47,291 nucleotides of DNA. Origin: an uncultured Acidiferrobacteraceae bacterium. Lineage in GTDB: Bacteria; Pseudomonadota; Gammaproteobacteria; Arenicellales; UBA868. The position numbers and the translations under genes were made by a program. A model generated the notes under the pieces. It saw only the letters and a program-made list of their open reading frames with translations, ran no database searches and was not told the origin of the DNA. The stretch spans positions 1-47,291 of the forward strand of contig CAJXWH010000002.1 of assembly GCA_913062915.1 (NCBI GenBank), written 5' to 3'. Shown in pieces: positions 1-9,572 of the stretch (its first letter is position 1; every line of letters begins with the position of its first letter).

Positions 1-2
1 CC

Positions 3-152
3 ACAGATTTCTCGGTCATTGAACCACACTATTTGAAGAAAAGACCCATGTCAAGACTGAAGACTTTCTCAATAAAAAAATCTGATGTCCGATCTGATAT
101 CAAGTTTTTCTGGAACTCTGTGCTGCGACGATATTTGATAGAAAGGCTCTAA
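3..152 (+). CDS. 3' end of an unidentified CDS entering from upstream of the window
   Basis: Frame 3 is open from the window edge to TAA at 150-152: TDFSVIEPHYLKKRPMSRLKTFSIKKSDVRSDIKFFWNSVLRRYLIERL*. No start inside the window, so absent from the ORF track. Confidence 0.35.
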   Translation, partial: TDFSVIEPHYLKKRPMSRLKTFSIKKSDVRSDIKFFWNSVLRRYLIERL

Positions 153-176
153 CAGACGATCTCCCTGACTTTGTCA

Positions 177-977
177 CTATGCAGCAGTTGATGGATAGCT
201 CGAACGGAATAAAACTTCCGCCTCGGGTGACCACTCGCCACCAATAGGAGGCGTGAGGTCACGGTAAACGCCCCTATCACAAGGCCGCCCTTGCTTCACC
301 ATAAAAGAAATTTCACCATTCCTACAATGCAATACATATGAGTAAACGGTCTGATGAATCTCATGATTGCAAATGCCGGTCCATCCATTATCGTGGCTCG
401 CTTGAAGCGCATAAATATCTTTAACGCCACTTATGTTAGCCAGCCTCTTTTGAGAAAACGACAGACGGGTTTGACTTGTGATGGCATCCTCATCCAACTG
501 ACTCACATTAAAAAGGAGGTGGTGGTTCGTTCGAGTAAGACAATCTGGGTGGCGCTCTACTGCAATCTCGTTTCCATGTACCTCGATTGCGGCTGAAGTT
601 GCACTATCGATCAACATCAGATTCGAACACCAATAGGGATGCCGTCCCACCGCCTTATCCACCGCGTTGATCGCAGACTCAACATCGGTCCCCTCGTTCA
701 ATGCAATCTCCGTGAGAAGATCGTAGTTCCAGCCCGTAACAGGGTCTTCGCGAACATTGGCATCACAACAGAAGAGACCATGGCGATTGGCACCAATTGA
801 AATCCCCGAGAATTGATCTTGGCTAGAGTCTACGTTGGCCCAGGTAGATACACCTCGAATTCCAACTACATCACTCGAAAGAACAATCTGATCCTCGAAG
901 CTTTTGCGGCCGAAGTCCTTGTTCTTGAACAAAAGATATTCATCGCCACCAAGTCGCAATGTACCTATCGTGCACAT
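177..977 (-). CDS. Ntn-hydrolase-fold protein, C45 / acyltransferase-like
   Basis: 266 aa; starts MCT (candidate Cys2 nucleophile), with NKD near the N-terminus and GISIGANRHGLFCCDAN typical of C45-like proteins. Confidence 0.6.
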   Translation of the reverse strand: MCTIGTLRLGGDEYLLFKNKDFGRKSFEDQIVLSSDVVGIRGVSTWANVDSSQDQFSGISIGANRHGLFCCDANVREDPVTGWNYDLLTEIALNEGTDVESAINAVDKAVGRHPYWCSNLMLIDSATSAAIEVHGNEIAVERHPDCLTRTNHHLLFNVSQLDEDAITSQTRLSFSQKRLANISGVKDIYALQASHDNGWTGICNHEIHQTVYSYVLHCRNGEISFMVKQGRPCDRGVYRDLTPPIGGEWSPEAEVLFRSSYPSTAA

Positions 978-1078
978 CGAACGTTATGGTATCGCCGACT
1001 GTACTCGAGTCATTCGATGGATAAAAAGAATCGTTGGGATGGAAATTGACAATCGCGTCTACTGCTGAAAAAAGCGTG

Positions 1079-1642
1079 TTAACCTGCCCCGCTATGGGTT
1101 TCCTCCCAAGTGGCGCCTCCTGTGTTCTCTACCCAATAACTCTTGGCCCATCCAACGCCCTGCCAGGTTCTGACTCTTGTCGGCGTCAGACGAAACAGCC
1201 ATCGAGGCTGATTGAGCGTTGGACCCAGATACTTAGGGCCGTCTGGACCCAGATATCGAATTGACATCTTCTCGGCGATTCCGACCCATTTTCCTCCAAT
1301 CACGCTTTCCTCCACCACTTCCGCAGTGCCGTCAAAATGGAACTTTTCCATGCTGTTGACGTCATCGATAACGGCTGAAACTCGGGGATCATTTTTCAGA
1401 TATTCGGCCCATTTCGATCGCGAGCGCGGGATTACCCAGAACGTACAGCCGCACTCCTTGCCATGTGTGCAGCCTTCTTTCTTTTCCCACTGGTGCCAAC
1501 ACGGAATGATAAATGGATCGCCGTTCGGTTTGAGGCACGCGAGTCTCAAAGTCATCCCTTTCTCAAGAAATTCCTCGATGCTCTCGGTAGCCATCGCTCC
1601 TGCCTTAAGACTATGCTCTTCATTCTCATATTTCTTTTCCAT
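1079..1642 (-). CDS. pyridoxamine 5'-phosphate oxidase-like / FDOR split beta-barrel protein
   Basis: LRLACLKPNGDPFIIPCWHQWE...FWVIPRSRSKWAEYLKNDPRVSAVIDD resembles PPOX-fold proteins; true start may be the internal MATESIEE. Confidence 0.6.
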   Translation of the reverse strand: MEKKYENEEHSLKAGAMATESIEEFLEKGMTLRLACLKPNGDPFIIPCWHQWEKKEGCTHGKECGCTFWVIPRSRSKWAEYLKNDPRVSAVIDDVNSMEKFHFDGTAEVVEESVIGGKWVGIAEKMSIRYLGPDGPKYLGPTLNQPRWLFRLTPTRVRTWQGVGWAKSYWVENTGGATWEETHSGAG

Positions 1643-1823
1643 GACTTCTCCCTCGAATTTCGTTTTCTGGGCTTTGAGTTTAAACGAATAGGCTCGAATC
1701 TTATCCGGGCCTCGAAGTATGTCAACCTCAAGAGACGCGTTGAATTGTGTGTGGTAGGCTCACCTGTCAGCAATAAATTTCGCTGAGTAATTTTCTTCGC
1801 AACGGAAACTGCAGGGGGCATGG

Positions 1824-2606
1824 ATGTCTAGATTCGAGGGAAAACGAGTTTTTGTGACTGGTGCTGGCAGCGGTTTTGGTCGGCGGACAGCCGAAAAATT
1901 CGCAGAAGAAGGCGCTGCGGCCATTTATCTTGTCGATATCCTCCAGAACCGTCTCGATACCGTAACGAAAGAAGTTAAAAAACGCGGCGCAACAGCGGTG
2001 TCCATGTGTTTTGATCTGGCAGACGCTGACGCATGTCAGCAAGCCATGGCCCAGGCGCTTGCGGATGATCCACTCGATATTCTGGTTTGTAATGCCGCCG
2101 CAGTAGCCGAGGAACGATTTCTCGATATCGAGCTTGAGTCCTGGCAACGCCAAATCGATGTCAATCTGACAGCGTATTTTTTACTGGCGCGAGATGCGGC
2201 TCGATCGATGGTAAAACAAAGGTCAGGAGTGATCTTGTTCACGGCATCGATAGACGCCCAAGGACATTCGCTCAAATTTACTCCCTACTGCGTGTCCAAA
2301 GGCGGAGACGTTTCCTTGATGAAATCAATGGCTGTTGAGCTTGCGCGTTCTGGAGTACGAGTAAATTCGGTCAGTCCGGGGCCAGCCGACACGCAACAAA
2401 GTACAGACCTTGTTGGTGAAGAATTGATGGCCAAATGGAGAAAACATGGGTTTCCTACGGTGCCTCTGAATCGACTTGCTTCTGTCGATGACATTGCAAA
2501 CGCTTTTCTTTTTCTTGCGTCTGACGATGCCTCATACATTACGGGACACGACCTCGTAGTTGACGGCGGGCATACAGCCGATGTTTACGAAATACCCAAC
2601 GAATGA
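1824..2606 (+). CDS. SDR family oxidoreductase
   Basis: VFVTGAGSGFGRRTAEKF (TGxxxGxG), YCVSKGG (YxxxK), C-terminal YITGHDLVVDGGHT. Confidence 0.9.
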   Translation: MSRFEGKRVFVTGAGSGFGRRTAEKFAEEGAAAIYLVDILQNRLDTVTKEVKKRGATAVSMCFDLADADACQQAMAQALADDPLDILVCNAAAVAEERFLDIELESWQRQIDVNLTAYFLLARDAARSMVKQRSGVILFTASIDAQGHSLKFTPYCVSKGGDVSLMKSMAVELARSGVRVNSVSPGPADTQQSTDLVGEELMAKWRKHGFPTVPLNRLASVDDIANAFLFLASDDASYITGHDLVVDGGHTADVYEIPNE

Positions 2607-2711
2607 AAAACCTTCGAGCGGCGCTGAGACAACTGAGACAAATAAGGGCTGTGCAGAAAATAATGGGCAAACAGACAACCCAATAACCCTATCTATCACG
2701 CGAATCATTGT

Positions 2712-3086
2712 GTGGCCAGCAACGACGAAGTAGTCAATCCGTCTAGACGACGATTCCTGCAGGGCAGAATTAGCCCGACGCCTTCCGATGCATCGGAATT
2801 TAATGTCGAGTTGGTAGAATGTTCCCGCGGTTTGGTTTCAGATTTGAGCACTTCGGTTGTCACATATAGCGTAACGAACTCTGGTAAAAAGAGAGTGTCA
2901 ATACTTGTGAAATACATTGGAGAGCGCGCTCAGGTCATTAAATTGCTTCATCTTGGACCGAACGAAAGATACGAGGGCGCCTGGACGGAAACGATTCCAC
3001 AGTCTCGTGAACCCTGCTCGATCGAGGTCGAGGCGCGATTTCATAAAGCCACGATCACACGCCGCCACAATTTTGACGGTGTATGA
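2712..3086 (+). CDS. hypothetical protein (GTG start)
   Basis: 124 aa open frame between two same-strand genes; N-terminal SRRRFLQG; no family recognised. Confidence 0.45.
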   Translation: MASNDEVVNPSRRRFLQGRISPTPSDASEFNVELVECSRGLVSDLSTSVVTYSVTNSGKKRVSILVKYIGERAQVIKLLHLGPNERYEGAWTETIPQSREPCSIEVEARFHKATITRRHNFDGV

Positions 3087-3244
3087 GTGCTCAACTCGCT
3101 CAACGGCGATAATGAAACTTTTTCCTGAGTCAGAAATTCTATTCAACCAGTTGGAATCTATTTGATTGCGTCTTTATAGAATCCAATGTTTTTCTCTGGA
3201 TTACTAGCCATTGTCACAAATTGACTAAATTATCACGACTACAA

Positions 3245-4291
3245 ATGCAGACCGATTCTCAAACTCATATGCCAGATGACATCTCACTGTCGGTGCGTCA
3301 TCTGATTAAGAATTTCACCGTCGGCGGGCGATGGTATTCGAATAAAAATGAACAAATCGTTTCTGCCGTAGCAGACATCTCGTTCGATATCCGCCGTGGA
3401 ACGACAATGGGTCTTGTCGGTGAATCTGGCTGTGGAAAATCGACCACCGCGAGATGCATTCTGCGGCTCATTGATCCGACTTCCGGTTCCGTACTTTTTC
3501 GTGCCAACGGCAACTCAGAGAAAATCATTGACGTGATGGCCGAATCCCCAGAGGAGCTGAGACAACTTCGACAAAACATGCAAATTGTATTTCAGGATCC
3601 TTTTGCATCACTTAACCCCCGTATGACGGTAGGAACAACAATCGAAGAACTGCTAATCGTAAATACAAACATGGACCGTGCCAATAGGGCCAATCGAGTA
3701 CTTGAACTCCTTGATCTTGTAGGCCTGGAATCGATCCATGCAAAAAGATTTCCCCATGAATTCTCGGGAGGTCAGAGACAACGTATTGGTGTTGCCCGAG
3801 CGCTGGCATTGAATCCGAGCTTTGTTGTCTGCGATGAACCAGTCTCTGCACTGGATGTTTCAATTCAGGCGCAGGTTCTTAATCTGCTTTCTGACCTACA
3901 AGAGAACTTTGGCTTGACGTATCTCTTTATCACTCATGACTTGGCCGTTGTACGTCAAATTTGTGACGATGTGGCTGTCATGTACCTCGGAAAAATTGTC
4001 GAGCGCAGCCCTGTTGAAAAGTTGTTTGCAGAACCAATGCACCCCTATACCCAAGCACTCGTATCTGCCGCGCCCATACCGAATCCGTCGAGACAGAGAG
4101 ATCGGACCCGCATTCTTCTCGAAGGCGACGTACCAAGCCCGATTAACCCGCCAAGCGGCTGCCGCTTTCAATCTCGCTGTTCGATTGGCAGGACTGAACA
4201 AAAGTGCCTTGAGATCGAACCTCCGCTGACTGATGTCGACGGAACGCACTGCGTAGCTTGTCACTTTCCGGCCGTTCGATCGGTAATTTAG
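3245..4291 (+). CDS. oligopeptide/dipeptide ABC transporter ATP-binding protein (OppF/DppF-like)
   Basis: Walker A GESGCGKST, signature FSGGQRQRIGVARAL, Walker B FVVCDEP, C-terminal oligopeptide-type CRFQSRC tail. Confidence 0.92.
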   Translation: MQTDSQTHMPDDISLSVRHLIKNFTVGGRWYSNKNEQIVSAVADISFDIRRGTTMGLVGESGCGKSTTARCILRLIDPTSGSVLFRANGNSEKIIDVMAESPEELRQLRQNMQIVFQDPFASLNPRMTVGTTIEELLIVNTNMDRANRANRVLELLDLVGLESIHAKRFPHEFSGGQRQRIGVARALALNPSFVVCDEPVSALDVSIQAQVLNLLSDLQENFGLTYLFITHDLAVVRQICDDVAVMYLGKIVERSPVEKLFAEPMHPYTQALVSAAPIPNPSRQRDRTRILLEGDVPSPINPPSGCRFQSRCSIGRTEQKCLEIEPPLTDVDGTHCVACHFPAVRSVI

Positions 4292-4462
4292 ATCAACAAC
4301 CAGATCCTAGATCGTCTAATTAAATTATTCGAAGACCTTTTTCCCTAGTGCTGCAGAAAAAATCATCGAGTTAAGGACCTACATATCGCATCTAAAAAAA
4401 TATTATTAAAGTCTCAGATACACGTATAGATGTCATCGTAACTATATTCGGGAGAGTCCGCT

Positions 4463-5332
4463 ATGCCAGTAATCGATAGTCACCTTCATTTGTTCCGGGC
4501 AGTATCTGACCGATATCCTCGAACCGTCTATCCTGGTCTAGCGGACGCCGATCTCGATGTACCAGCCGAAAAACTGATCTCTTTAATGGAAAGTACACGG
4601 GTCGACAAAGCGATCGTGGTCCCCCTCGGCCCGGAAGATCACTATTTGGGTGAAATCATTGAGCAATACCCCGGGCGATTTGCCGGCGTCGGCTGCTACG
4701 ATGGGAGCGCGCCAGATCAGGCAAAGAATCTGGATGATCGTATCAAAAAGAGCAACATCCAGGGAATTAGGATTGGCGAGGTGGATGCGAGCGCGGATAC
4801 ACCGGATGATCCGCGTCAATTTTCGATGTTCCCGCTGCTTGAAGCTATGTCCGAACGAAACCTTCGTGTCTGGTTTTACGCAGAATCAAGACAGGTCCAG
4901 TTGTTGGAGAAAGTGCTTGATGTTCTGCCTCAACTCGTCGTTGTATTCAATCACTGTGGGTTCATGGTCTCTTTAGACAATCTTACAGTCGATCAGCATT
5001 ACCGACCACACTTCACAACGGAGGTACCACCACCCACTCTTGAACTGCTGGGAAGACTTGCTGAACGCCCCAACACCTACATTCATTTTTCCGGTCAATA
5101 TGCTTTTAGTCACGACCCTTATCCGTACCCAGACATGCTTCCTGTTGCAGACTTTATTTACAACACTTTTGGCCCTAACCGAATGCTTTGGGCATCTGAC
5201 TTTCCCTGGGTCGCTGAACAGCCCGGTTACGCGCAGCAACTGGCGCTGGTTGATCATTTGCTGCCTAACCTCACACAAGCCGAGAGACAACAAATCACCG
5301 GAGGCACAGCCGCCTCACTTTTCGATTTTTGA
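4463..5332 (+). CDS. amidohydrolase family protein (amidohydrolase_2, TIM barrel)
   Basis: MPVIDSHLHLF at N-terminus and MLWASDFPW near C-terminus. Confidence 0.85.
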   Translation: MPVIDSHLHLFRAVSDRYPRTVYPGLADADLDVPAEKLISLMESTRVDKAIVVPLGPEDHYLGEIIEQYPGRFAGVGCYDGSAPDQAKNLDDRIKKSNIQGIRIGEVDASADTPDDPRQFSMFPLLEAMSERNLRVWFYAESRQVQLLEKVLDVLPQLVVVFNHCGFMVSLDNLTVDQHYRPHFTTEVPPPTLELLGRLAERPNTYIHFSGQYAFSHDPYPYPDMLPVADFIYNTFGPNRMLWASDFPWVAEQPGYAQQLALVDHLLPNLTQAERQQITGGTAASLFDF

Positions 5333-6007
5333 GTCCTGAGCCTTGGTCTTAGAGACCACCTCTTCGAGGGCGGCCTCCTGCCACTTCAGGTGTGCTGGCA
5401 CCAGATAGCGCTGCAGAAAAAGGGCGATATCCCCTACAAGATGGCGATGTTTTAGGAGTAGCTCCGGCCCCTGCTTTTCGGAGGCAACCGAAGCCCAGAG
5501 CTTGTTTTGGCCCAGGCAATCAAAAACTAAGCGCGCTTGCTCTGTGCGTTGCTGATCACCTGTTCCCGAAATTACCAGATAGGACGTATCCGGACGCTGA
5601 CCACGAGCCGGTAGTTCTTTGCCAGTGCCGAGAAGCGGGGAGACCACGATCTGCACCGCGGGCACGTAAACGCTATCCAGGGAACAGAGAATTGCTGCAA
5701 CCCTTCCATAACTGCACAAACCGATGGGGCCCCAAACACCTTCTACTTCCTTTAAGAGGGCCTGGGTATCTGAAAACACCGAGTTACGATTGGCTTCTCC
5801 ATCCGAAAGTCCATGACCGCGCAACTCCAAATTGATCACCCGAAAACCACTTTCAGCCAGCTCTCGATCAAGATCTTGCCAAACATCTAGATCTTTGCCG
5901 TAATCATGTAATAAGACCACGGGCGCACCACGCATTGGCCATTCATACCCTCGCATGGTCAAGCCGTTCTCTACGGTGACCTCTATACTCACAGGCTCTA
6001 TGTTCAT
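5315..6007 (-). CDS. alpha/beta hydrolase
   Basis: APVVLLHDYGKDLDVW...VINLELRGHGLSDG...IGLCSYGRVAA; ATG at 6007 overlaps the stop of the upstream ABC ATPase by 4 nt. Confidence 0.7.
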   Translation of the reverse strand: MNIEPVSIEVTVENGLTMRGYEWPMRGAPVVLLHDYGKDLDVWQDLDRELAESGFRVINLELRGHGLSDGEANRNSVFSDTQALLKEVEGVWGPIGLCSYGRVAAILCSLDSVYVPAVQIVVSPLLGTGKELPARGQRPDTSYLVISGTGDQQRTEQARLVFDCLGQNKLWASVASEKQGPELLLKHRHLVGDIALFLQRYLVPAHLKWQEAALEEVVSKTKAQDSKIEK

Positions 6008-6993
6008 GTCGAATATGGCTGTGGGTTGATGCAGCGCAATTTGCCAACGCTGGTGGGCAACAACACCGGGTGTTCCTCCCAGCAAGACTCAATTGAATGA
6101 GCACACCTTGGTGCAAATTCGCAGCCCGGGGGTGTAACTTGCGGCGGGGGAACTCTTCCGGGAATCGCGTGCAATGCTCCGCGTCGCGCCGTAATGTCCG
6201 GTATAGCGCCTAATAACCCCTGGGTATAGGGATGTTTGGGATTGTCGAACAGATCGTTAACGGAGGCCTCCTCTACTATCTCGCCCGAATACATAACAGC
6301 CACCCGATCTGCAACAGCGGCAACTACTGCTAAATCGTGGGTAATCAGTAACATGCCCATCTTTCGCTCTTTTTGCCTTGTCCGCAGACTCTCCAATATT
6401 TGGGCTTGTACAGTAACATCCAAAGCGGTCGTTGGTTCATCAGCGATCAGCACGGCGGGGTTTAATGCCGTTGCTAACGCAATCATTACCCGTTGCCGCA
6501 TGCCGCCAGAAAGCTCATGCGGATAACTTCTAAGTCTTTTCCGCGCATCTGGTAACTGCGCTTCTTCCAGAGCGCGAACCGCTAACTCCTCCGCTTCGGA
6601 CCGACTCACGTCACGGTGCGCACGTATAACCTCTTTTAACAGACTGCCGATGGTGAAGACCGGGTCCAGCGATGTAGTTGGATCCTGAAAAATCATCGCG
6701 ATTTCTTCGGATCGCACCCGCCGCATTTCACGAGGGCTCAGTCCCAGTAGGCTTTGACCTCGATAGAAAATTTCACCACCTGTGACACCGGCAACGTCGG
6801 CGGGCAGCAAACCCATTACCGATAGTGCAGTAATGGACTTCCCACAACCACTTTCTCCGACAAGACAAACAATTTCATTTGCGCGAATGGACAAAGACAC
6901 ACCCTTCACCACTTCAAAAAATGAACCCTCGCTGTGAATCGAGATTCGAAGATCGCGAATCTCGACTAACTCATCGTGAACGGTTTGATTCAT
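6004..6993 (-). CDS. dipeptide/oligopeptide ABC transporter ATP-binding protein (DppD/OppD-like)
   Basis: GESGCGKSITALS, LSGGMRQRVMIALA, VLIADEPTTALDVTVQAQIL, CEFAPRCAH tail. Confidence 0.93.
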   Translation of the reverse strand: MNQTVHDELVEIRDLRISIHSEGSFFEVVKGVSLSIRANEIVCLVGESGCGKSITALSVMGLLPADVAGVTGGEIFYRGQSLLGLSPREMRRVRSEEIAMIFQDPTTSLDPVFTIGSLLKEVIRAHRDVSRSEAEELAVRALEEAQLPDARKRLRSYPHELSGGMRQRVMIALATALNPAVLIADEPTTALDVTVQAQILESLRTRQKERKMGMLLITHDLAVVAAVADRVAVMYSGEIVEEASVNDLFDNPKHPYTQGLLGAIPDITARRGALHAIPGRVPPPQVTPPGCEFAPRCAHSIESCWEEHPVLLPTSVGKLRCINPQPYST

Positions 6994-7029
6994 AAAATCT
7001 GATTCAACTCGTTAGCCAGATATAGAAGA

Positions 7030-7257
7030 TTATTTTCTTTTCCAAGCGTAAAGCGTGATACATCTGAAAATGATCCCTATCACTACCAACGAAACAATGG
7101 GATAAATTAATGTGACAATTAACTCTTCGACGCTGTCGGATCCATGGGCAAACATAATAGTCCCCGCCATTCCCAGTGCCGCCCCGAACAACATCGGGGT
7201 AAGACAAGGAAAGGGTGTTAACGACAAATAAGAACAGGTCGAATATTTTTCGTCCAT
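7030..7257 (-). CDS. small membrane protein
   Basis: About 75 aa from MDEKYSTCS with two hydrophobic segments (PMLFGAALGMAGTIMFA; LIVTLIYPIVSLVVIGIIFRCI) between dppB-like and dppD-like genes. Confidence 0.45.
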   Translation of the reverse strand: MDEKYSTCSYLSLTPFPCLTPMLFGAALGMAGTIMFAHGSDSVEELIVTLIYPIVSLVVIGIIFRCITLYAWKRK

Positions 7258-7335
7258 GAATACGCTCCACTCAAAAAAAGTGCAGTGGTTTACTGGCTCT
7301 GATCTTCGTAGAAAATCCCGCAACCGTATCTGGAA

Positions 7336-8256
7336 TCATTTTGACCTGCGTAATCGGGGATTGGCCAGCGTATATCCAGTATCGGCGAGCCAGTTACCCA
7401 GCACTACCAAAACGACCAAAATTAGGGAGAAAAACTGTGCGACCGGGTAATCACGACGTAGAACCGCGGTCACTAATGCTTGGCCGATGCCTGGCCATCC
7501 AAAAATCTGCTCTACGATAAGTGCATACCCGACAATCTGCCCAATCCTTAGGCCGGCCAACGAAATTATGGGTATCAAAGCGTTGCGAAGAACATGCTTC
7601 CCCATTACACGCCATTCCGATAACCCTCCCGCCCTGAGCGTTCGAACAAAATCGTTGTTCTGATTCTCGATCATCGCCGAGCGGGTCATTCGAACAGTCA
7701 AGGCAATGCCCTCAAACGCAAGCACAATCGCGGGGAGTATCAGTTGCTTAGGGCTGCAACACCCCGCCGCTGGGAGGATTCGTAATGTAGACGCGAACAG
7801 CCAGACCGCAAGCAGGGCCAGCCAAAAATTCGGAATTGCCATTCCAATTACAGAAAAAGACATGATGCCGTGATCAGCCCAGCTATTTCGCCGCAGGGAC
7901 GCCAGCACTCCAAGGGGTATCCCAATCACAAAAACCAATGCAAAAGCGGCCCCTCCCAGTATGAGACTGTTTTTCCCATGCGTTTTCAGCATCTCTATTA
8001 ACGACGCATTATTTGTAATTGACCGACCGGGATCTCCTCGAAGAATTTTTCCCATATACGCAAAATACTGAAGATAAATGGGTCGATCCAGACCAATTGA
8101 CGCTCGAAATTCTTGGCGAAATTCTTCAGTGGCCGACCCTGGAAGCGCGGCTGCAGTCGCATCACCGCCAGAAAGTCGAATGGCGTAAAACACGGCGATC
8201 GAACTCACGATCAATACGATCAGCATGTACCCAAGCCGTCCAATAATCCGCTTCAT
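7336..8256 (-). CDS. dipeptide-type ABC transporter permease (DppB-like)
   Basis: N-terminal RLGYMLIVLIVSSIAVFYAIRLSGGD; permease motif VRTLRAGGLSEWRVMGKHVLRNALIPII. Confidence 0.9.
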   Translation of the reverse strand: MKRIIGRLGYMLIVLIVSSIAVFYAIRLSGGDATAAALPGSATEEFRQEFRASIGLDRPIYLQYFAYMGKILRGDPGRSITNNASLIEMLKTHGKNSLILGGAAFALVFVIGIPLGVLASLRRNSWADHGIMSFSVIGMAIPNFWLALLAVWLFASTLRILPAAGCCSPKQLILPAIVLAFEGIALTVRMTRSAMIENQNNDFVRTLRAGGLSEWRVMGKHVLRNALIPIISLAGLRIGQIVGYALIVEQIFGWPGIGQALVTAVLRRDYPVAQFFSLILVVLVVLGNWLADTGYTLANPRLRRSK

Positions 8257-9200
8257 TTGCTCTTTTTCCGCCTTCCCTCATGCCGAAGGCGTGGGTCAAA
8301 ATGATCTCGCAGTCCATCACCGATCATGCTTACTGCTAAGACCAGCAGCACGATTCCAATACCCGGTATGGTCGCTTCCCAATGGTTGATTCTGAGAAAA
8401 CCCCTGCCATCGGCGATCATCTTGCCAAGGCTTGGCAATGGTGGTTGGGCGCCTAACCCTATGAAAGACAACGCTGCCTCTGCGATCACTGCGACGGCAA
8501 TCAAGTAAGAAGCCATGATCAAAGCAGGAGCAAGTACATTGGGTGATAGATGTCGCCACATGATTCGGTAACTTGATACCCCGGCAGCTCTTGCTGCCTC
8601 AACAAACTCTTTCTCTTTGAGACCTACGACCTCGCCACGAACGACGCGGGTAATAGCAGCCACGTTTACGATACCTACGGCCAGTATTACTGGGAAAAGA
8701 CCTTCACCGAGCCCACCAACAAGTAGGACAGCCACCAGAATTAGCGGGAATCCCCATATGAAATCAGTAGACGATCTGATAACACGATCTGTAGAACCGC
8801 CAAGATATCCCCCGACCATTCCCAGTATCACTCCAACCAGCAGAGACAATGCTGTGACAGCAGCAGCCACCAACAAAGACACTCGAAATCCAACAAACAA
8901 GCGAATGGCCATGTCGCGCCCATAACTGTCAGTCCCTAAGAGATACCCTTCAGTAAAAGGCGGCTTGTGCGCATTTCGCAGCGACTGACGGGCATAATCC
9001 GCGTCGTAGAATACCGGGCCTAAAATCGCCAACCCCAGCATGATTAATCCCAATACAACACCCGTCAAAAGTATCTTGTTGTGAACAATAGATTGCAATT
9101 GCTTCCGCCATGGTTTTGCGCGAAGACTTTCCTCATAATCCGTCAGCCTTTGCTCCCACGCGACCGCGTGAGTTGATGTTGTTTGCTTAGAGGTATTCAA
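8253..9200 (-). CDS. dipeptide-type ABC transporter permease (DppC-like)
   Basis: LLGTDSYGRDMAIRLFVGFRVSLLVA and FVEAARAAGVSSYRIMWRHLSPNVLAP; overlaps the next gene by 4 nt. Confidence 0.92.
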   Translation of the reverse strand: MNTSKQTTSTHAVAWEQRLTDYEESLRAKPWRKQLQSIVHNKILLTGVVLGLIMLGLAILGPVFYDADYARQSLRNAHKPPFTEGYLLGTDSYGRDMAIRLFVGFRVSLLVAAAVTALSLLVGVILGMVGGYLGGSTDRVIRSSTDFIWGFPLILVAVLLVGGLGEGLFPVILAVGIVNVAAITRVVRGEVVGLKEKEFVEAARAAGVSSYRIMWRHLSPNVLAPALIMASYLIAVAVIAEAALSFIGLGAQPPLPSLGKMIADGRGFLRINHWEATIPGIGIVLLVLAVSMIGDGLRDHFDPRLRHEGRRKKSK

Positions 9201-9572
9201 TTGTTTTATGAATTAGATTGCTGTCGCTGAATTACGTCTCGATTATGTATTTTCAATGAATCGGTGCGAACGAAAAGATCAACTACGATAAACAATACAG
9301 CGGTAGAGTATCTATGCTATACGGTGAATTTCATTCCCTCTTTCGCACGTATGCCTTACTATAGCGGCATGAGACGTTACAAGAACTGTCAAATTTGCGC
9401 AACAAATCCTAACTAACAGATTGCATAACATGGATCAAACCATTAGCCGGGCCAAAAAGACGATCAGGATATATCTTGCCCCTGTTGTCTCCAACAGATC
9501 ATTCACCGAGAAGTGGACCCCACCAAGATCACCTTTACCCATGGGTGAGGCTCAATAACCACGAGCAGTAAG

